Shown in pieces: positions 36,143 to 45,195 of a stretch of DNA of 64,000 nucleotides. Position 1 is the stretch's first letter, and the number at the start of each line of letters is the position of its first letter. The translations under genes were made by a program, and so were the position numbers. The notes below the pieces were generated by a model. It saw nothing but the letters and a program-made list of their open reading frames with translations. It had not been told where the DNA came from and made no database searches. This DNA comes from CAYPPG01 sp964412555 (lineage in GTDB: Bacteria; Hinthialibacterota; Hinthialibacteria; Hinthialibacterales; Hinthialibacteraceae), in the NCBI GenBank assembly GCA_964412555.1, contig CAYPPG010000040.1:6177-70176 (forward strand), written 5' to 3'.

Positions 36143-37300
36143 TTATTCCGAGGAAGTCAAGAATACATGTTTGATGGTTTCACAGATAGAATCGATATTC
36201 GCATTGTTCATGGCAGGGAATATAGGAATACTTAGCAATCGTTGATAGGCTTGTTCCGAAACGGGAAAGTCCCCTTTCTGGGTGTGAAAATGATGTTGAT
36301 AATAGGGATGCAGATGCACCGGAATGTAATGCACATTGACTCCGATGCCGGCTGAACGCATGGATTGATATAATTGATTTCGGTCCATTTTGGCTTTTGG
36401 GAGATTGAGTTGGATCGGATATAAATGATAAGCGTGCCAGCTATCCGGGCGAACGGAAACAGGTTCGATACCTTCAATCGATGAAAAAAACGTATCGTAC
36501 TGACGGGCTATTTCTCTTCGTTTTTCGATCCAGGCGGGTTGTTTCTTTAATTGACTGATCCCCAGCGCGCACTGAAAATCAGTGATCCGGTAATTGAATC
36601 CTAAATCCGTCATTTCGTAATACCATGTGCACAGTTCACTCCGCTGCCGGTGATCGTTGGTAATCCCATGATTGCGAAATCGGCGCATGCGTTCTGCGAA
36701 TTCAGAGTGATTTGTTACAACCATTCCGCCCTCGCCGGTGGTAATGTGTTTGACCGGATGAAAGCTAAAGCAGGTCAAATCTGCTAAAGAACCAACTTTT
36801 CGATCTTTATAGCGCGCACCGAGTGAATGGCAAGAATCCGCGATGAGTAGTAAACCATGCCGATCCGTGATCGCTCGCAAGGCGTCGTAGTCACAGGGTT
36901 GACCAGCATAATCGACGGCGAGAATCGCTTTGGTTTTGTCTGTGACTTTCTTTTCTGCTTCGGAAGGATCAAGGAGCAAAGTATCCGGCTCAATGTCGGC
37001 GAATACCGGTTTCCCTCCCATATATAAGATGCAATTCGCCGTGGCCGCGAAGGTCAATGGAGGAACAATGACTTCATCACCGGGGCCGATCCCGGCGGCG
37101 AACATCGCACAGTGCAACGCAGCTGTTCCGTTGCTAACCGCCACCCCTTCTTGGGCTCCTACGAATGCAGCAACTTTTTGTTCAAATTCGGCGATTGTAG
37201 GTCCTGTTGTCAGCCAATCCGAACGTAACACTTCGACAACAGCCGCGATATCTTCTTCCGAAATGGAGTGCCGGCTATAAGGTATCAAAACGTTATTCAT
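36143..37300 (-). CDS. pseC: UDP-4-amino-4,6-dideoxy-sugar transaminase (PseC-like)
   Basis: A 385-residue DegT/DnrJ/EryC1 aminotransferase. It begins IPYSRHSISEEDIAAVVEVL and has VSNGTAALHCAMFAAGI for phosphate binding, ADSCHSLGA and the Schiff-base Lys in FSFHPVKHITTGEGG, the form typical of PseC. It aminates the 4-keto sugar made by PseB. The dehydratase gene lies 72 bp upstream in the transcription direction, which strengthens the assignment. Length and motifs are complete. Confidence 0.9.
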   Translation of the reverse strand: MNNVLIPYSRHSISEEDIAAVVEVLRSDWLTTGPTIAEFEQKVAAFVGAQEGVAVSNGTAALHCAMFAAGIGPGDEVIVPPLTFAATANCILYMGGKPVFADIEPDTLLLDPSEAEKKVTDKTKAILAVDYAGQPCDYDALRAITDRHGLLLIADSCHSLGARYKDRKVGSLADLTCFSFHPVKHITTGEGGMVVTNHSEFAERMRRFRNHGITNDHRQRSELCTWYYEMTDLGFNYRITDFQCALGISQLKKQPAWIEKRREIARQYDTFFSSIEGIEPVSVRPDSWHAYHLYPIQLNLPKAKMDRNQLYQSMRSAGIGVNVHYIPVHLHPYYQHHFHTQKGDFPVSEQAYQRLLSIPIFPAMNNANIDSICETIKHVFLTSSE

Positions 37301-37372
37301 ACAAGAAATGATACTGGCATAAAAACAGTAAAAAAAGCTTCACTCATTAGTTTATGTGCCAGAGTGGTTTAT

Positions 37373-38344
37373 TCAGGAAATTTGTTTGAGCAACTCTTGC
37401 AGCTCGTTAACTTTGAGCCAGTGGGAATTATTACTACTTGAATAGCAATAATCTTCAGGAAGCGGTTTGCCTCCCGTCCAGTTACCGGTTTTCCACCACG
37501 AATGATTGGGTTGAATGACAAAAAAGTCATCCATTTCTAATGTGTGGCGTGATTCTTCCGCCGAAACCAGTAATTCGTGTATTTTTTCACCCGGTCGGAT
37601 TCCAATTGTATCAATTTCGCATTCCGGTGCAAACGCCTTGGCGAGATTCACGATACTCATGCTGGGGATTTTGGGAACGAACACTTCACCACCGTGCATC
37701 AATTCCAGGCATTTCATAACGAAGCGCACCCCCTGTTCCAATGTAATCCAAAAGCGGGTCATACGATGATCGGTAATGGTAATACGGCCGGTTTCTCGCT
37801 GCTTCATAAAGAGAGGGATGACACTTCCGCGGCTACCGAACACGTTTCCATAACGCACACAGCTGAAACGTGTGAGTTTTCCGCCGGTGTAGGCGTTGCT
37901 CTGCACGAATAATTTTTCGGCGGTCAGTTTTGTGGCGCCATACAAGTTGACTGGATTGACCGCTTTATCCGTGCTGAGGGCAATGACTTTTTTGACTTTA
38001 TTGTCAAGGGCAGCGTCGATGATGTTCCTGGCCCCCATAATATTCGTCAAGACTGCTTCAATGGGATTGTATTCGCAAGAGGGCACTTGTTTCAACGCCG
38101 CCGCATGCACCACGATATCGACTTTATTCATAGCGCGATGCAGCCGGCTCAAATCCCGTACATCGCCGATGAAGTAACGAAGACAAGAATGATCGAATCC
38201 TTGGGTGACCATTTCGTGCTGTTTCAGTTCATCCCGGCTGAATATAATTAATTTCCTTGGTTTGTAAGTTTGCAGAACGATTTCCACAAACTTTTTCCCA
38301 AAGGAACCTGTGCCGCCGGTGACTAGAATAACTTTGTTGTCCAT
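37373..38344 (-). CDS. pseB: UDP-N-acetylglucosamine 4,6-dehydratase (inverting)
   Basis: A 323-residue short-chain dehydrogenase/reductase of the PseB/FlaA1 type. The NAD-binding loop is VTGGTGSFGKKFVEIV. The family motif HAAALKQVPSCEYNP and the catalytic YGATKLTAEK (Tyr-x3-Lys) follow, then FSCVRYGNVFGSRGSV. It makes the 4-keto-6-deoxy intermediate from UDP-GlcNAc, the first committed step to pseudaminic acid. It is the first sugar enzyme read in the nonulosonic block, directly upstream of PseC. Confidence 0.93.
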   Translation of the reverse strand: MDNKVILVTGGTGSFGKKFVEIVLQTYKPRKLIIFSRDELKQHEMVTQGFDHSCLRYFIGDVRDLSRLHRAMNKVDIVVHAAALKQVPSCEYNPIEAVLTNIMGARNIIDAALDNKVKKVIALSTDKAVNPVNLYGATKLTAEKLFVQSNAYTGGKLTRFSCVRYGNVFGSRGSVIPLFMKQRETGRITITDHRMTRFWITLEQGVRFVMKCLELMHGGEVFVPKIPSMSIVNLAKAFAPECEIDTIGIRPGEKIHELLVSAEESRHTLEMDDFFVIQPNHSWWKTGNWTGGKPLPEDYCYSSSNNSHWLKVNELQELLKQIS

Positions 38345-38393
38345 TCGATTTTGTATGATCCTTGTTTGTTTTATGTTTGTTTAAAACTGCATG

Positions 38394-39746
38394 TTATTCC
38401 GATGTTGAAGGGGGGACGTGTTGTGTCGTGCGGTTCCGATACCATTCGAAAAACTGATTCCAGCCGTAACAGGCGGTGACGATCAAAAATGGCATCGCTG
38501 GGAGGCGATATCTCGAATCCGCATTGGGGGTAGCGGCGATCAGTAGAAAATAAACAACCATGATGCAAAGTAATACAATATAATGGTTGTTCAATCTCCA
38601 GGCGCGATAAGTACCATATACCATTCCTGTATAAAGGAATAAAAAAAACAAAATTTCAATTCCTAAAACAATGAACAAATCGATGGGAATCTGAATGTTT
38701 AAACCTTGATCGGGTGACCGGATAATTTCCATCAAATTCGATCCCTTACGGGCGAGTTCTGGGAAAAGAAAGTCATAATGGATGCGGGCCGAACCAAGGG
38801 TAGTAACATATAAACCTCCCAGCGTAGATTTCAAAAGAGCAAAAGGATGCGAAAGAATGTAATTTTTCGCTATTTGATTTGAAAGATGAAACTGGTCAAC
38901 ATAGGTGTTTGCCTGTTTTTCTTCGATTGAATTTTGCAACTTTTCTTTAAATACTTTTCGTGCCTTAAAGAAATTGATTCCTTCTACCTGCACCATTGTT
39001 CCGGCAGCGATATTGTATATGAAATGATAGTTTCCGGCACTCGAAATCATTGGAATTCCGAACGTTTTTGCGTTACGGACTACCCATGGCATGAGTACAA
39101 TAAGCGTCCCTACCACAAAAGTGGCTATTTTTTTGAAGGATTGATATCGGATGCCGCTTTGGTAGAGAATCCACAGAGGGATCAAGACTACCAAAAATTG
39201 TGCCACTGGCCGACAAAGTATTGAAATACCAAGTAAGAGTCCACAAAGAAAGATATTCAACAAATCTTTTTCTTTCTCGCTTCCCCAGAGTAAAAAGAGA
39301 AATGTAAGAGCTAGCAGGAAAACAAAAAAAGTTTCGTGGAAAAGTTTAAAAGCCAAACCGAGTGATACCGGTTCGATCATGAGGAGTACAGCGAGAAGAG
39401 GAAGAAATCGTTCTGACAGAAAGCGTTTCCCAATCCAGTAGAAGATTAGCGCCGATCCCATGGCCACGAGAATATTCACAAACACTGCCAATCGAACATT
39501 TATACCTGCAATCTTATAAATACAAGCGAGAAAGAAAGGAAAGGCCGGTGTTCTTAAACTCGAGGGATGACCATTTTTTTCCATAATTCTGTTCTCAAGA
39601 AAATTCAAGGCGTACAGGTGATAGCCATGCGAATCTCCGGAACCCCACCCAATTCCACTTTCTGGGATGACATCATATGCCGCAATAAAGATAAACAGAC
39701 GAAGGAGAAAACCAAGAGCAAAAATAACCGCGATTGTTTTATTCAT
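38394..39746 (-). CDS. Polytopic membrane protein, GT39/ArnT-like glycosyltransferase
   Basis: A 450-residue inner-membrane protein with about ten hydrophobic helices. The first periplasmic loop carries Asp in GWGSGDSHGYHLYALNFL, followed by SSLRTPAFPFFLACIYKI, the pattern of GT-C enzymes related to dolichyl-phosphate-mannose mannosyltransferase and ArnT. Such proteins transfer a sugar from a lipid-phosphate donor on the outer face of the inner membrane. It is the second gene of the glycan locus after the regulator. Donor and acceptor are unknown. Confidence 0.77.
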   Translation of the reverse strand: MNKTIAVIFALGFLLRLFIFIAAYDVIPESGIGWGSGDSHGYHLYALNFLENRIMEKNGHPSSLRTPAFPFFLACIYKIAGINVRLAVFVNILVAMGSALIFYWIGKRFLSERFLPLLAVLLMIEPVSLGLAFKLFHETFFVFLLALTFLFLLWGSEKEKDLLNIFLCGLLLGISILCRPVAQFLVVLIPLWILYQSGIRYQSFKKIATFVVGTLIVLMPWVVRNAKTFGIPMISSAGNYHFIYNIAAGTMVQVEGINFFKARKVFKEKLQNSIEEKQANTYVDQFHLSNQIAKNYILSHPFALLKSTLGGLYVTTLGSARIHYDFLFPELARKGSNLMEIIRSPDQGLNIQIPIDLFIVLGIEILFFLFLYTGMVYGTYRAWRLNNHYIVLLCIMVVYFLLIAATPNADSRYRLPAMPFLIVTACYGWNQFFEWYRNRTTQHVPPSTSE

Positions 39747-39781
39747 TATGAAACACCTGTATGGTCAAGAACAAATGATTT

Positions 39782-40408
39782 TTACGATAATGAGCAAAAT
39801 TCCAAATCTAACTCTTGAGCCATTTTTTGTAAATTGAACCGAGTATTCGTTTTTTCGGCAGGCGGAGCCAATACCAGGAGCAAATCCGCCAAACCGGCTT
39901 GGGAAAGCCAGGTTATGTCCTTGATCGTATGATCCACGCATCGCTTTCCGACTTGTTGCGGATCAACCACGGCTACCAATTCCATTCCCATTTCGCGTAT
40001 CGCGAGATAGGCCAATTCCGCCATCTCACCGCTGCCGTAAAAAACCACCTTTTTTTTGCCCTCATGAACGTAGGGGGTGACCAATTTTTTGACCTTGCGG
40101 CGAATATCCAAAATGTACTGATAGGAGTAATGTAGAAATTCGAAAGTCAAGCGGGATTTTTCTTTGATCCCTTTTGGGGTTAACAAATAGCGCAAACGGC
40201 GGCGCTCGAGCTGTTTCGTTTTGACGTATCCTTTATAAATGATGCGTTTCAGATACGAGTTGACCAAACCTACGGCCACTCCGAGACGGGTGGAGAGATC
40301 CTTTTGCGTCGTTTCCGGTTGGTCTTCGATGGCGGTCAGGAGGGATAAAATCATTTGATCGTCGCGATCCATGACGCCATTTTCTTGGTTTTCCGTGTTT
40401 TTATTCAT
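39782..40408 (-). CDS. EPS-type winged-helix transcriptional regulator
   Basis: A 208-residue protein at the start of the glycan locus. Residues 15-85 are a winged helix (DDQMILSLLTAIEDQPETTQKDLS, in parts DQMILSLL and TTQKDLSTRLGVAVGLV) of the MarR-like, EPS-associated type. The rest (about 110-205) is a small nucleotide-binding-like fold starting VVFYGSGEMAELAYLA and including VVDPQQVGK, similar to the N-terminal part of sugar-modifying or CoA-binding proteins. It probably senses a metabolite and controls the downstream glycan genes. It starts about 400 bp from the divergent DUF362 gene. Confidence 0.82.
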   Translation of the reverse strand: MNKNTENQENGVMDRDDQMILSLLTAIEDQPETTQKDLSTRLGVAVGLVNSYLKRIIYKGYVKTKQLERRRLRYLLTPKGIKEKSRLTFEFLHYSYQYILDIRRKVKKLVTPYVHEGKKKVVFYGSGEMAELAYLAIREMGMELVAVVDPQQVGKRCVDHTIKDITWLSQAGLADLLLVLAPPAEKTNTRFNLQKMAQELDLEFCSLS

Positions 40409-40817
40409 CTTGGAGGTAGGCAGGCTTCGCCCCCGTCAGCGGTACCATTATCATACGCCGAAGGGGTGATCGATTGGCTGTTTCCACCGCTCGCGAATCC
40501 ACGGCGGTGTGAATATTCAAAATTCAATGAATGAATTTAGAATATTGAATATTGAATCTCCCGTCAAGGGGGGAAACTGAAAAAATACATCTGAAGTGAA
40601 AATTTTCAGGGAAATACATCTGCAAAGAAAATTCAGCCGGAATGAAACAGGGAGAACTCGTTTTTATTGGTATTGGCAGGTTTGTTTTAGGATTGAACGT
40701 CTGTATAATAGAATCGATTTTGGTGCAACGAAGCGCATAGCGAAGTGCACAATCCTTCCGGTCGGCATATCGGCGGACATGGCGGGTGATGATCATTTTT
40801 CTTTTAGGGAGTGAACC
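40409..40817. other. Divergent intergenic region with AT-rich repeats
   Basis: This region separates the glycan locus regulator from the DUF362 gene and should hold promoters for both. It contains an AT-rich imperfect inverted repeat (about 40511-40555, built on AATATT and GAATTT-like words) and two direct copies of AAATACATCTG near 40580 and 40613. The second flank includes TGAAAATTTTCA, a 12-base palindrome. These could be regulator-binding sites. No gene was found. Confidence 0.5.
40682..40709 (+). promoter_or_regulatory. Candidate promoter of the DUF362 gene
   Basis: A perfect TATAAT lies at 40704-40709, with TTGTTT 16 bases upstream. The predicted transcript would have a leader of about 100 bases before the ATG at 40818, which is preceded by an AGGGA ribosome-binding site. 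The minus-10 box is strong and the minus-35 box weak. Confidence 0.42.
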
Positions 40818-41876
40818 ATGATGAACAACGTTGGATGTACCTCACGAAGGCATTTTTTGAAGTCCTCATTGATTGGTGGTATGGCGGCCATGGCAACCGT
40901 TCGTTCGCCGCAATTGGTGTTTGGTGTGCCTGGTTCTACGCCGCGAATGAAAGCAAGCCAAGTCTCATTCACGACGGGAGAAGACCGGGCGGATAACATT
41001 TTTCAGGGATTGAAACGGTTCGAAAGCGAGATCAAAGCCGCAATCGGTGATCGACGGGTTGTGATCAAGCCGAACAATGTATCTACTTCCGTACCGCTTT
41101 GCGCGACGAACGCGGATTGTTTAGTCGGAATTCTCGAATTTCTCCAATCGATTGGGAAAACGAATGTCATGATCGCCGAATCCGCTGCCAGTGCTCCCAC
41201 TTTCGAGGGATTTGAAAATTATGGCTATATCCCGGTAGCGGAAAAATATTCGGCGAAGCTGCTTGATTTGGATCAAGAACCGTATGATTTGGTATATTTG
41301 GTCGACGAAAATGATTTTCATCCTCATAAAATCCGCATGTCGAGTTTGTTGCTCGATCCCGAGGTGTTTGTGATCTCTTCGGCCGTGATGAAAACGCATG
41401 ATCGAGTCGTGGCGACTCTCTCGCTCAAAAATATTGTTTTTGGCGCGCCGATCAAGGATGAAGGATTTCGTTGGGGACGCGGGCGAAAAGAAGGAACACA
41501 AAACGACAAACCCATCGCCCACGGTGGCGGATATAAAGCCATCAATTTCAATCTCTTTTCGATGGCTCCCCGCTTGGCGCCCGATCTCGCTGTTATTGAC
41601 GGGTATCAAGGCATGGAAGGCAACGGACCGGTTGGGGGCACACCGGTGGAACATCGTGTTGCCGTGGTGAGCCGGGATTGGCTTGCGGCTGACCGGGTGG
41701 CGGTGGAGTTGATGGGCATTGATTTTGAGAAAGTCGGCTATTTGAACTACTGTGCGCAAGCCGGGATGGGGCAGGGAGATTTGAGTAAAATCGAGATTCT
41801 CGGTCCCTCGATCCAGGAGCATCAAAAGAAATATCAGCTTCATAGGAATGTGGAAAAGCAATTGGTCTGGATGTAA
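40818..41876 (+). CDS. Tat-exported DUF362 family protein
   Basis: A 352-residue protein with a twin-arginine signal (SRRHFLKSSLIGG) and a hydrophobic segment ending near residue 35. The body matches DUF362: VVIKPNNVS, FLQSIGKTNVMIAES, VISSAVMKTHDRVVATLSLKN and VIDGYQGMEGNGPVGG. DUF362 proteins are widespread in environmental bacteria and often have iron-sulfur domains, but no Cys cluster is present here. Function is undefined. The Tat signal suggests a folded or cofactor-bearing periplasmic protein. AGGGA precedes two consecutive ATGs; I take the first. Confidence 0.85.
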   Translation: MMNNVGCTSRRHFLKSSLIGGMAAMATVRSPQLVFGVPGSTPRMKASQVSFTTGEDRADNIFQGLKRFESEIKAAIGDRRVVIKPNNVSTSVPLCATNADCLVGILEFLQSIGKTNVMIAESAASAPTFEGFENYGYIPVAEKYSAKLLDLDQEPYDLVYLVDENDFHPHKIRMSSLLLDPEVFVISSAVMKTHDRVVATLSLKNIVFGAPIKDEGFRWGRGRKEGTQNDKPIAHGGGYKAINFNLFSMAPRLAPDLAVIDGYQGMEGNGPVGGTPVEHRVAVVSRDWLAADRVAVELMGIDFEKVGYLNYCAQAGMGQGDLSKIEILGPSIQEHQKKYQLHRNVEKQLVWM

Positions 41877-42039
41877 GGAGATCCATCTCGATTGAATTTC
41901 TCTAGGAGACAGGCGCACCTGTGGTGTTTTGTTTTTGCATGATTTGTACCTCTGATTTCCCTTTCTTTTACCTATTGGGGGGTGAGGTTTGTACGCTTTC
42001 CTTTTCTCGATTCCTCTTATAGGATTTGGTTTTTTCAAT

Positions 42040-42800
42040 CATCCTTTCTTTTTCTTTTTTTTGTCAGTTGGGCGCCCAACGGAGGGCGGTGACTACTGTT
42101 TAAACCTGCGAGGCCATTCGGATACGCACGCGGTATCGCCGGTTTCTTTGTTCGGATACCTGTACCGACAAAAGGAAGAACCGGGGCTGGCATCGCAGGG
42201 TGGTTCGTTCCGGGGGAACGAAGCCGGAGTTCATCGTGATGCACTCGGTTTTTTTAGGCTGAAGGTAGAAGGCTGAAGGGTGGGCACCTTGGTTCTTACA
42301 TGGGTGCTTTGGCGCAAGGGCAGATGAAACTTGCCCTTGCTACCCTGGTGTCTATCCATCGCAAGAGTGGATAAAAACTTACTCTTGCTAGCCTCACGGA
42401 CAGCCATTTGAAATCCTTTTTGGCCCGCTGAACCGGGGCGGGTTGCCGGAGGGGATTTTTTCATCCTCCGACGGTCCGGATTTCTTGTTGTAGTCTTGGT
42501 TCGGTTGTAACGGATTTCGGCCGAGAAAAATGTTACATCCCTCTACTATATAGGAGGAGTTCCTCATATTTTGGGGATTAATGTTTGGGGGAGGGAATGT
42601 TTAGGAGTTGTAAGTGTTGGGATTTGAGGGAGTTATGGGGGGATAGGGGAGGCGAATTTATTAAACATTTTTTGCGGGGGATTGTCTGAATCGGGATTGG
42701 CCTGGATTTTCGGATTTACAGGATTGGGGTGGATGAGAGTCTTATCGTTTTTGGGGGGTGTGGCGGTTAAATCACGAAAGCACGAAAATTGGATGTGGGG
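42040..42800. repeat. Left arm of a long imperfect inverted repeat
   Basis: This ~750-bp segment matches, in inverted orientation, the segment at about 44200-44890. Shared landmarks read outwards-in: a T-rich border, the 14-base palindrome GTTGGGCGCCCAAC (42067-42080), CTACTGTTT, GCATCGCAGGGTGGTTCG, GATGCACTCGG, GCTGAACCGGGGCGGG, TAGTCTTGGTTCGG, CTCTACTATATAG and GATTGTCTGAATCGGGATTG. Identity by eye is roughly 70-85 percent where aligned, with insertions unique to each arm. No gene is evident in the remainder of the 41877-42874 gap. The repeat may be two copies of one dispersed element or the ends of a larger mobile unit. Confidence 0.75.
42314..42388. repeat. Two palindromic repeats of the GCAAGGGTA family
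   Basis: Copy A (42314-42340) has arms GCAAGGGCA and TGCCCTTGC. Copy B (42361-42388) has arms GCAAGAGT and ACTCTTGC. Both differ from the copy at 1832 by paired changes that keep the hairpin, which suggests selection on, or a generation mechanism that preserves, the stem. They lie inside the left inverted-repeat arm and are absent from the right arm, so they were probably inserted later. Confidence 0.65.
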
Positions 42801-42874
42801 TGGATGGAATGAGGATTGATGGATTGGAAATGAGTGAGCCATTCTACGGATTCAGGAAAGTTTGAAATGATTTT

Positions 42875-43135
42875 TTAGTATAGTTGGCTATGAGTTCCAA
42901 TGCGGATAAAAATGACAGTTTCGTAATTGTTTTTTACTTTAAAAAGCAAGCGTAAGTCGCCACCGGCTGAGATCGATCGCTTGTCTTTTTCTTTTCCATG
43001 CAATGCGTGGTTATGGAGTTGAGGATCGTGTGGATTTTCTTGAAATATTTCGATGGTTTTTTCGACTTTCTCTTGAATCGTTGGAGAGAGTTTTAAGAAT
43101 TTCTTCTTAAAATTCTTGTGATAGAAAATGTTCAT
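42875..43135 (-). CDS. RelE/YafQ-type toxin
   Basis: An 86-residue protein of the RelE/ParE superfamily, closest in style to YafQ-like mRNA interferases. Landmarks are FYHKNFKKKFLKLSP at the start, LHNHALHGKEKDKRSI in the middle, DLRLLFKV, and the end FIRIGTHSQLY. The basic residues and the C-terminal HSQLY region are expected to form the RNase site at the ribosome. The start codon directly follows the antitoxin stop (TAAATG), so the pair is translationally linked. It lies inside the long inverted repeat. Confidence 0.85.
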   Translation of the reverse strand: MNIFYHKNFKKKFLKLSPTIQEKVEKTIEIFQENPHDPQLHNHALHGKEKDKRSISAGGDLRLLFKVKNNYETVIFIRIGTHSQLY

Positions 43136-43387
43136 TTAGGCGTTTCGTATTCTTCTCAGATAATTGACCGCTTCTTCTCCTTGAAATGGTCCGTCAATAT
43201 TTTCTCCCCGTTCGGCTTCTGCAATATCGTGATTGATCTTCTCCATATCTTCCGGAGAATAGTGGGGTACTCGGTATGCTTCATCCTGGATGGAAGCCAT
43301 GAAGTCGATCACGATCTGTTTTTCTTCGGGAGGGAGTTTTTTGAATCCCTCGATATATTCTTGGGCGGTGTTCACTTTTTTCTCCAT
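43136..43387 (-). CDS. Putative antitoxin partner of the RelE/YafQ-type toxin
   Basis: An 83-residue acidic, helical protein directly upstream of the toxin gene in the same direction. The N-terminal half (EYIEGFKKLPPEEKQIVIDFM) is helical and the C-terminal half carries many charged residues (MEKINHDIAEAERGENIDG), which fits a toxin-wrapping tail. I do not recognise a DNA-binding fold with certainty. The assignment rests mainly on gene order, size and the abutting toxin start codon. Confidence 0.7.
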   Translation of the reverse strand: MEKKVNTAQEYIEGFKKLPPEEKQIVIDFMASIQDEAYRVPHYSPEDMEKINHDIAEAERGENIDGPFQGEEAVNYLRRIRNA

Positions 43388-43517
43388 GTTGTTGGGATTG
43401 GATTGTATCGGATTTGATTATATTGGTTTTTGAGAATTTGTTGAAGATTCAAGGTGGGATTCGTTACCTCATCCCACCCTTCAGAGCTGATTGTTTGATG
43501 GTGTGATTTCTCGTATA

Positions 43518-44159
43518 ATGGATACAATACTATGGAGTTTCAATAATGGGAGCAAGAAATACACTCCCACTGCGATTTCAAGCCGTATGATTCCTCAAAA
43601 AGGCTATTGGTTTTCTGTTACGGAATCCGCCCCTCTATCTCCCCTGCCCGAATTCCTTCCATTCAATCTCTGGGGACCGAAACACCTTTTTACCATTGAT
43701 CCTCAAATTGGCGATACCCCATTGGCATATCTCCAAATGGGAATCGGGGAAAATGCCAACGATGAATTTGGCAACGAAGATTATCTCCCCCCTCCCACAA
43801 TTCCGGAAGCAGGTGGAGCGGTATATTTTCTGACACCGCACGAAAACCGCACGATACACACTGTCCGCGATGTGTGTCAATCTCAAAGCAACCAGAAATG
43901 GCTGATCTACATCCGCTGCAATCCCACCTATTCGTTCTCACTAACCTGGGCGCCGTCTTCCTATCATTATTTGCTCGAAGCGAAAATCGTCGAACTCGAC
44001 CTCGAAACCCGCTCACCCATTTCAGAAGTAATGGACATGAAATCATTCAGCTCCATCCACTCATCTCCAAATCCTACAGAAACAGAAGATCGCTTGTTCC
44101 AAGTAACCCTCTCGATAGACCCAAACAGCACCAATGTGCACTCGTGGGATATTTATTGA
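43518..44159 (+). CDS. Unrecognised protein, possible C-terminal remnant of a secreted beta-rich protein
   Basis: A frame of about 213 residues, rich in aromatic residues, Pro and Ser, with no membrane segment or signal peptide. It has no convincing ribosome-binding site; the first ATG is 43518 and a TTG at 43491 is also in frame. The composition (for example LWSFNNGSKKYTPTA, GYWFSV, VYFLTPHENRT) resembles beta-sandwich regions of exported proteins, so it may be the end of a larger gene whose start was lost. It lies between the toxin-antitoxin pair and the right inverted-repeat arm. No function is assigned. Confidence 0.4.
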   Translation: MDTILWSFNNGSKKYTPTAISSRMIPQKGYWFSVTESAPLSPLPEFLPFNLWGPKHLFTIDPQIGDTPLAYLQMGIGENANDEFGNEDYLPPPTIPEAGGAVYFLTPHENRTIHTVRDVCQSQSNQKWLIYIRCNPTYSFSLTWAPSSYHYLLEAKIVELDLETRSPISEVMDMKSFSSIHSSPNPTETEDRLFQVTLSIDPNSTNVHSWDIY

Positions 44160-44199
44160 TCCATATCAAAGAAGATCAGCACCCACTACCTCCGCTACA

Positions 44200-44890
44200 T
44201 GATCATTCCACCATTTTCGTGCCTCTTCGTGCTTTCGGGCTTCAAACCAAACTCACAATCAAAACAAAAACCACCATCCACCCAAATCCTGAAAATCCAA
44301 CAATCCAGGCCAATCCCGATTCAGACAATCCACCCGCAAAAAAAATACAATAATATATCCCCCCACTCCACCCGCTAACCACTTCAAATATCGACACTTA
44401 CAGTGCCAAAAAATAAATACCTCATGAATTAACTCCCCAAATATGAGGAACCCTCCCTATATAGTAGAGGGACGTAACATTTTTCTCGGCCGAGAACCGT
44501 TACATCCGAACCAAGACTACAACCGGAAATCCCCCAGCCGGAGGAATAATCATTCCCCCCGGCTCCCCGCCCCGGTTCAGCAGGCAAAAAAGGATTTCCA
44601 CAGGCTGTGGTGTAGATAAAGCCCAATAATGGAAAACATCGAATTCGGACAATCACGTAGGATTGCCCCTACGAACTTCAGCCTAATAAAACCGAGTGCA
44701 TCAAGATGAACTCAGGCTTCGTTCAACGAACGAACCACCCTGCGATGCCCCTCTCGGTTTTTCCGTTGGCGTTAGGTATCCGAACGGAAAAACCGCAGCG
44801 ATACCGCGAGCGTATCCAAAAGGCCCCGCAGGTTCAAACAGTAGTCGCCGCCCTCCGTTGGGCGCCCAACTCAAAAAAATAAAAAAAATG
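44200..44890. repeat. Right arm of a long imperfect inverted repeat
   Basis: This segment is the inverted counterpart of the left arm at 42040-42800. The 14-base palindrome GTTGGGCGCCCAAC is at 44857-44870, followed outside by an A-rich border that mirrors the T-rich border of the left arm. The arm also holds a nested hairpin around TTCTCGGCCGAGAA near 44484-44497, flanked by GTTACA/TGTAAC arms. A unique insertion here, not in the left arm, carries CGTAGGATTGCCCCTACG (near 44655). The rest of the 44160-45195 gap shows no gene. Confidence 0.75.
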
Positions 44891-45195
44891 TAATACTTGC
44901 CGTGAATTCTTCCGGCTATGGCTCCTGCGGAACCGTACTTTTGTTCAATCCCGCCAGGAATGACCGCCTGTAAACGTGGATGTGAATTCACGATATCTTA
45001 GAAAGAATGAGAATGACACAGGCTGGAACTCTGCCTATTGATTTTTGGGCTAAATTGATGATACTATAAGACAATCTGGCGTAAAAATTGCTTGATCCCT
45101 TTACAGATTGCTCATTTTTATTTATAACCACATTATCTTTTAAGAAATGTTACAATCCACTTTTTGTGTGATATATTAAATCGAAATATCGAACT

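Noticed and set aside
41121..42038. 305-codon minus-strand frame
   Set aside because: It is antisense to the DUF362 gene and has the composition of a shadow frame.
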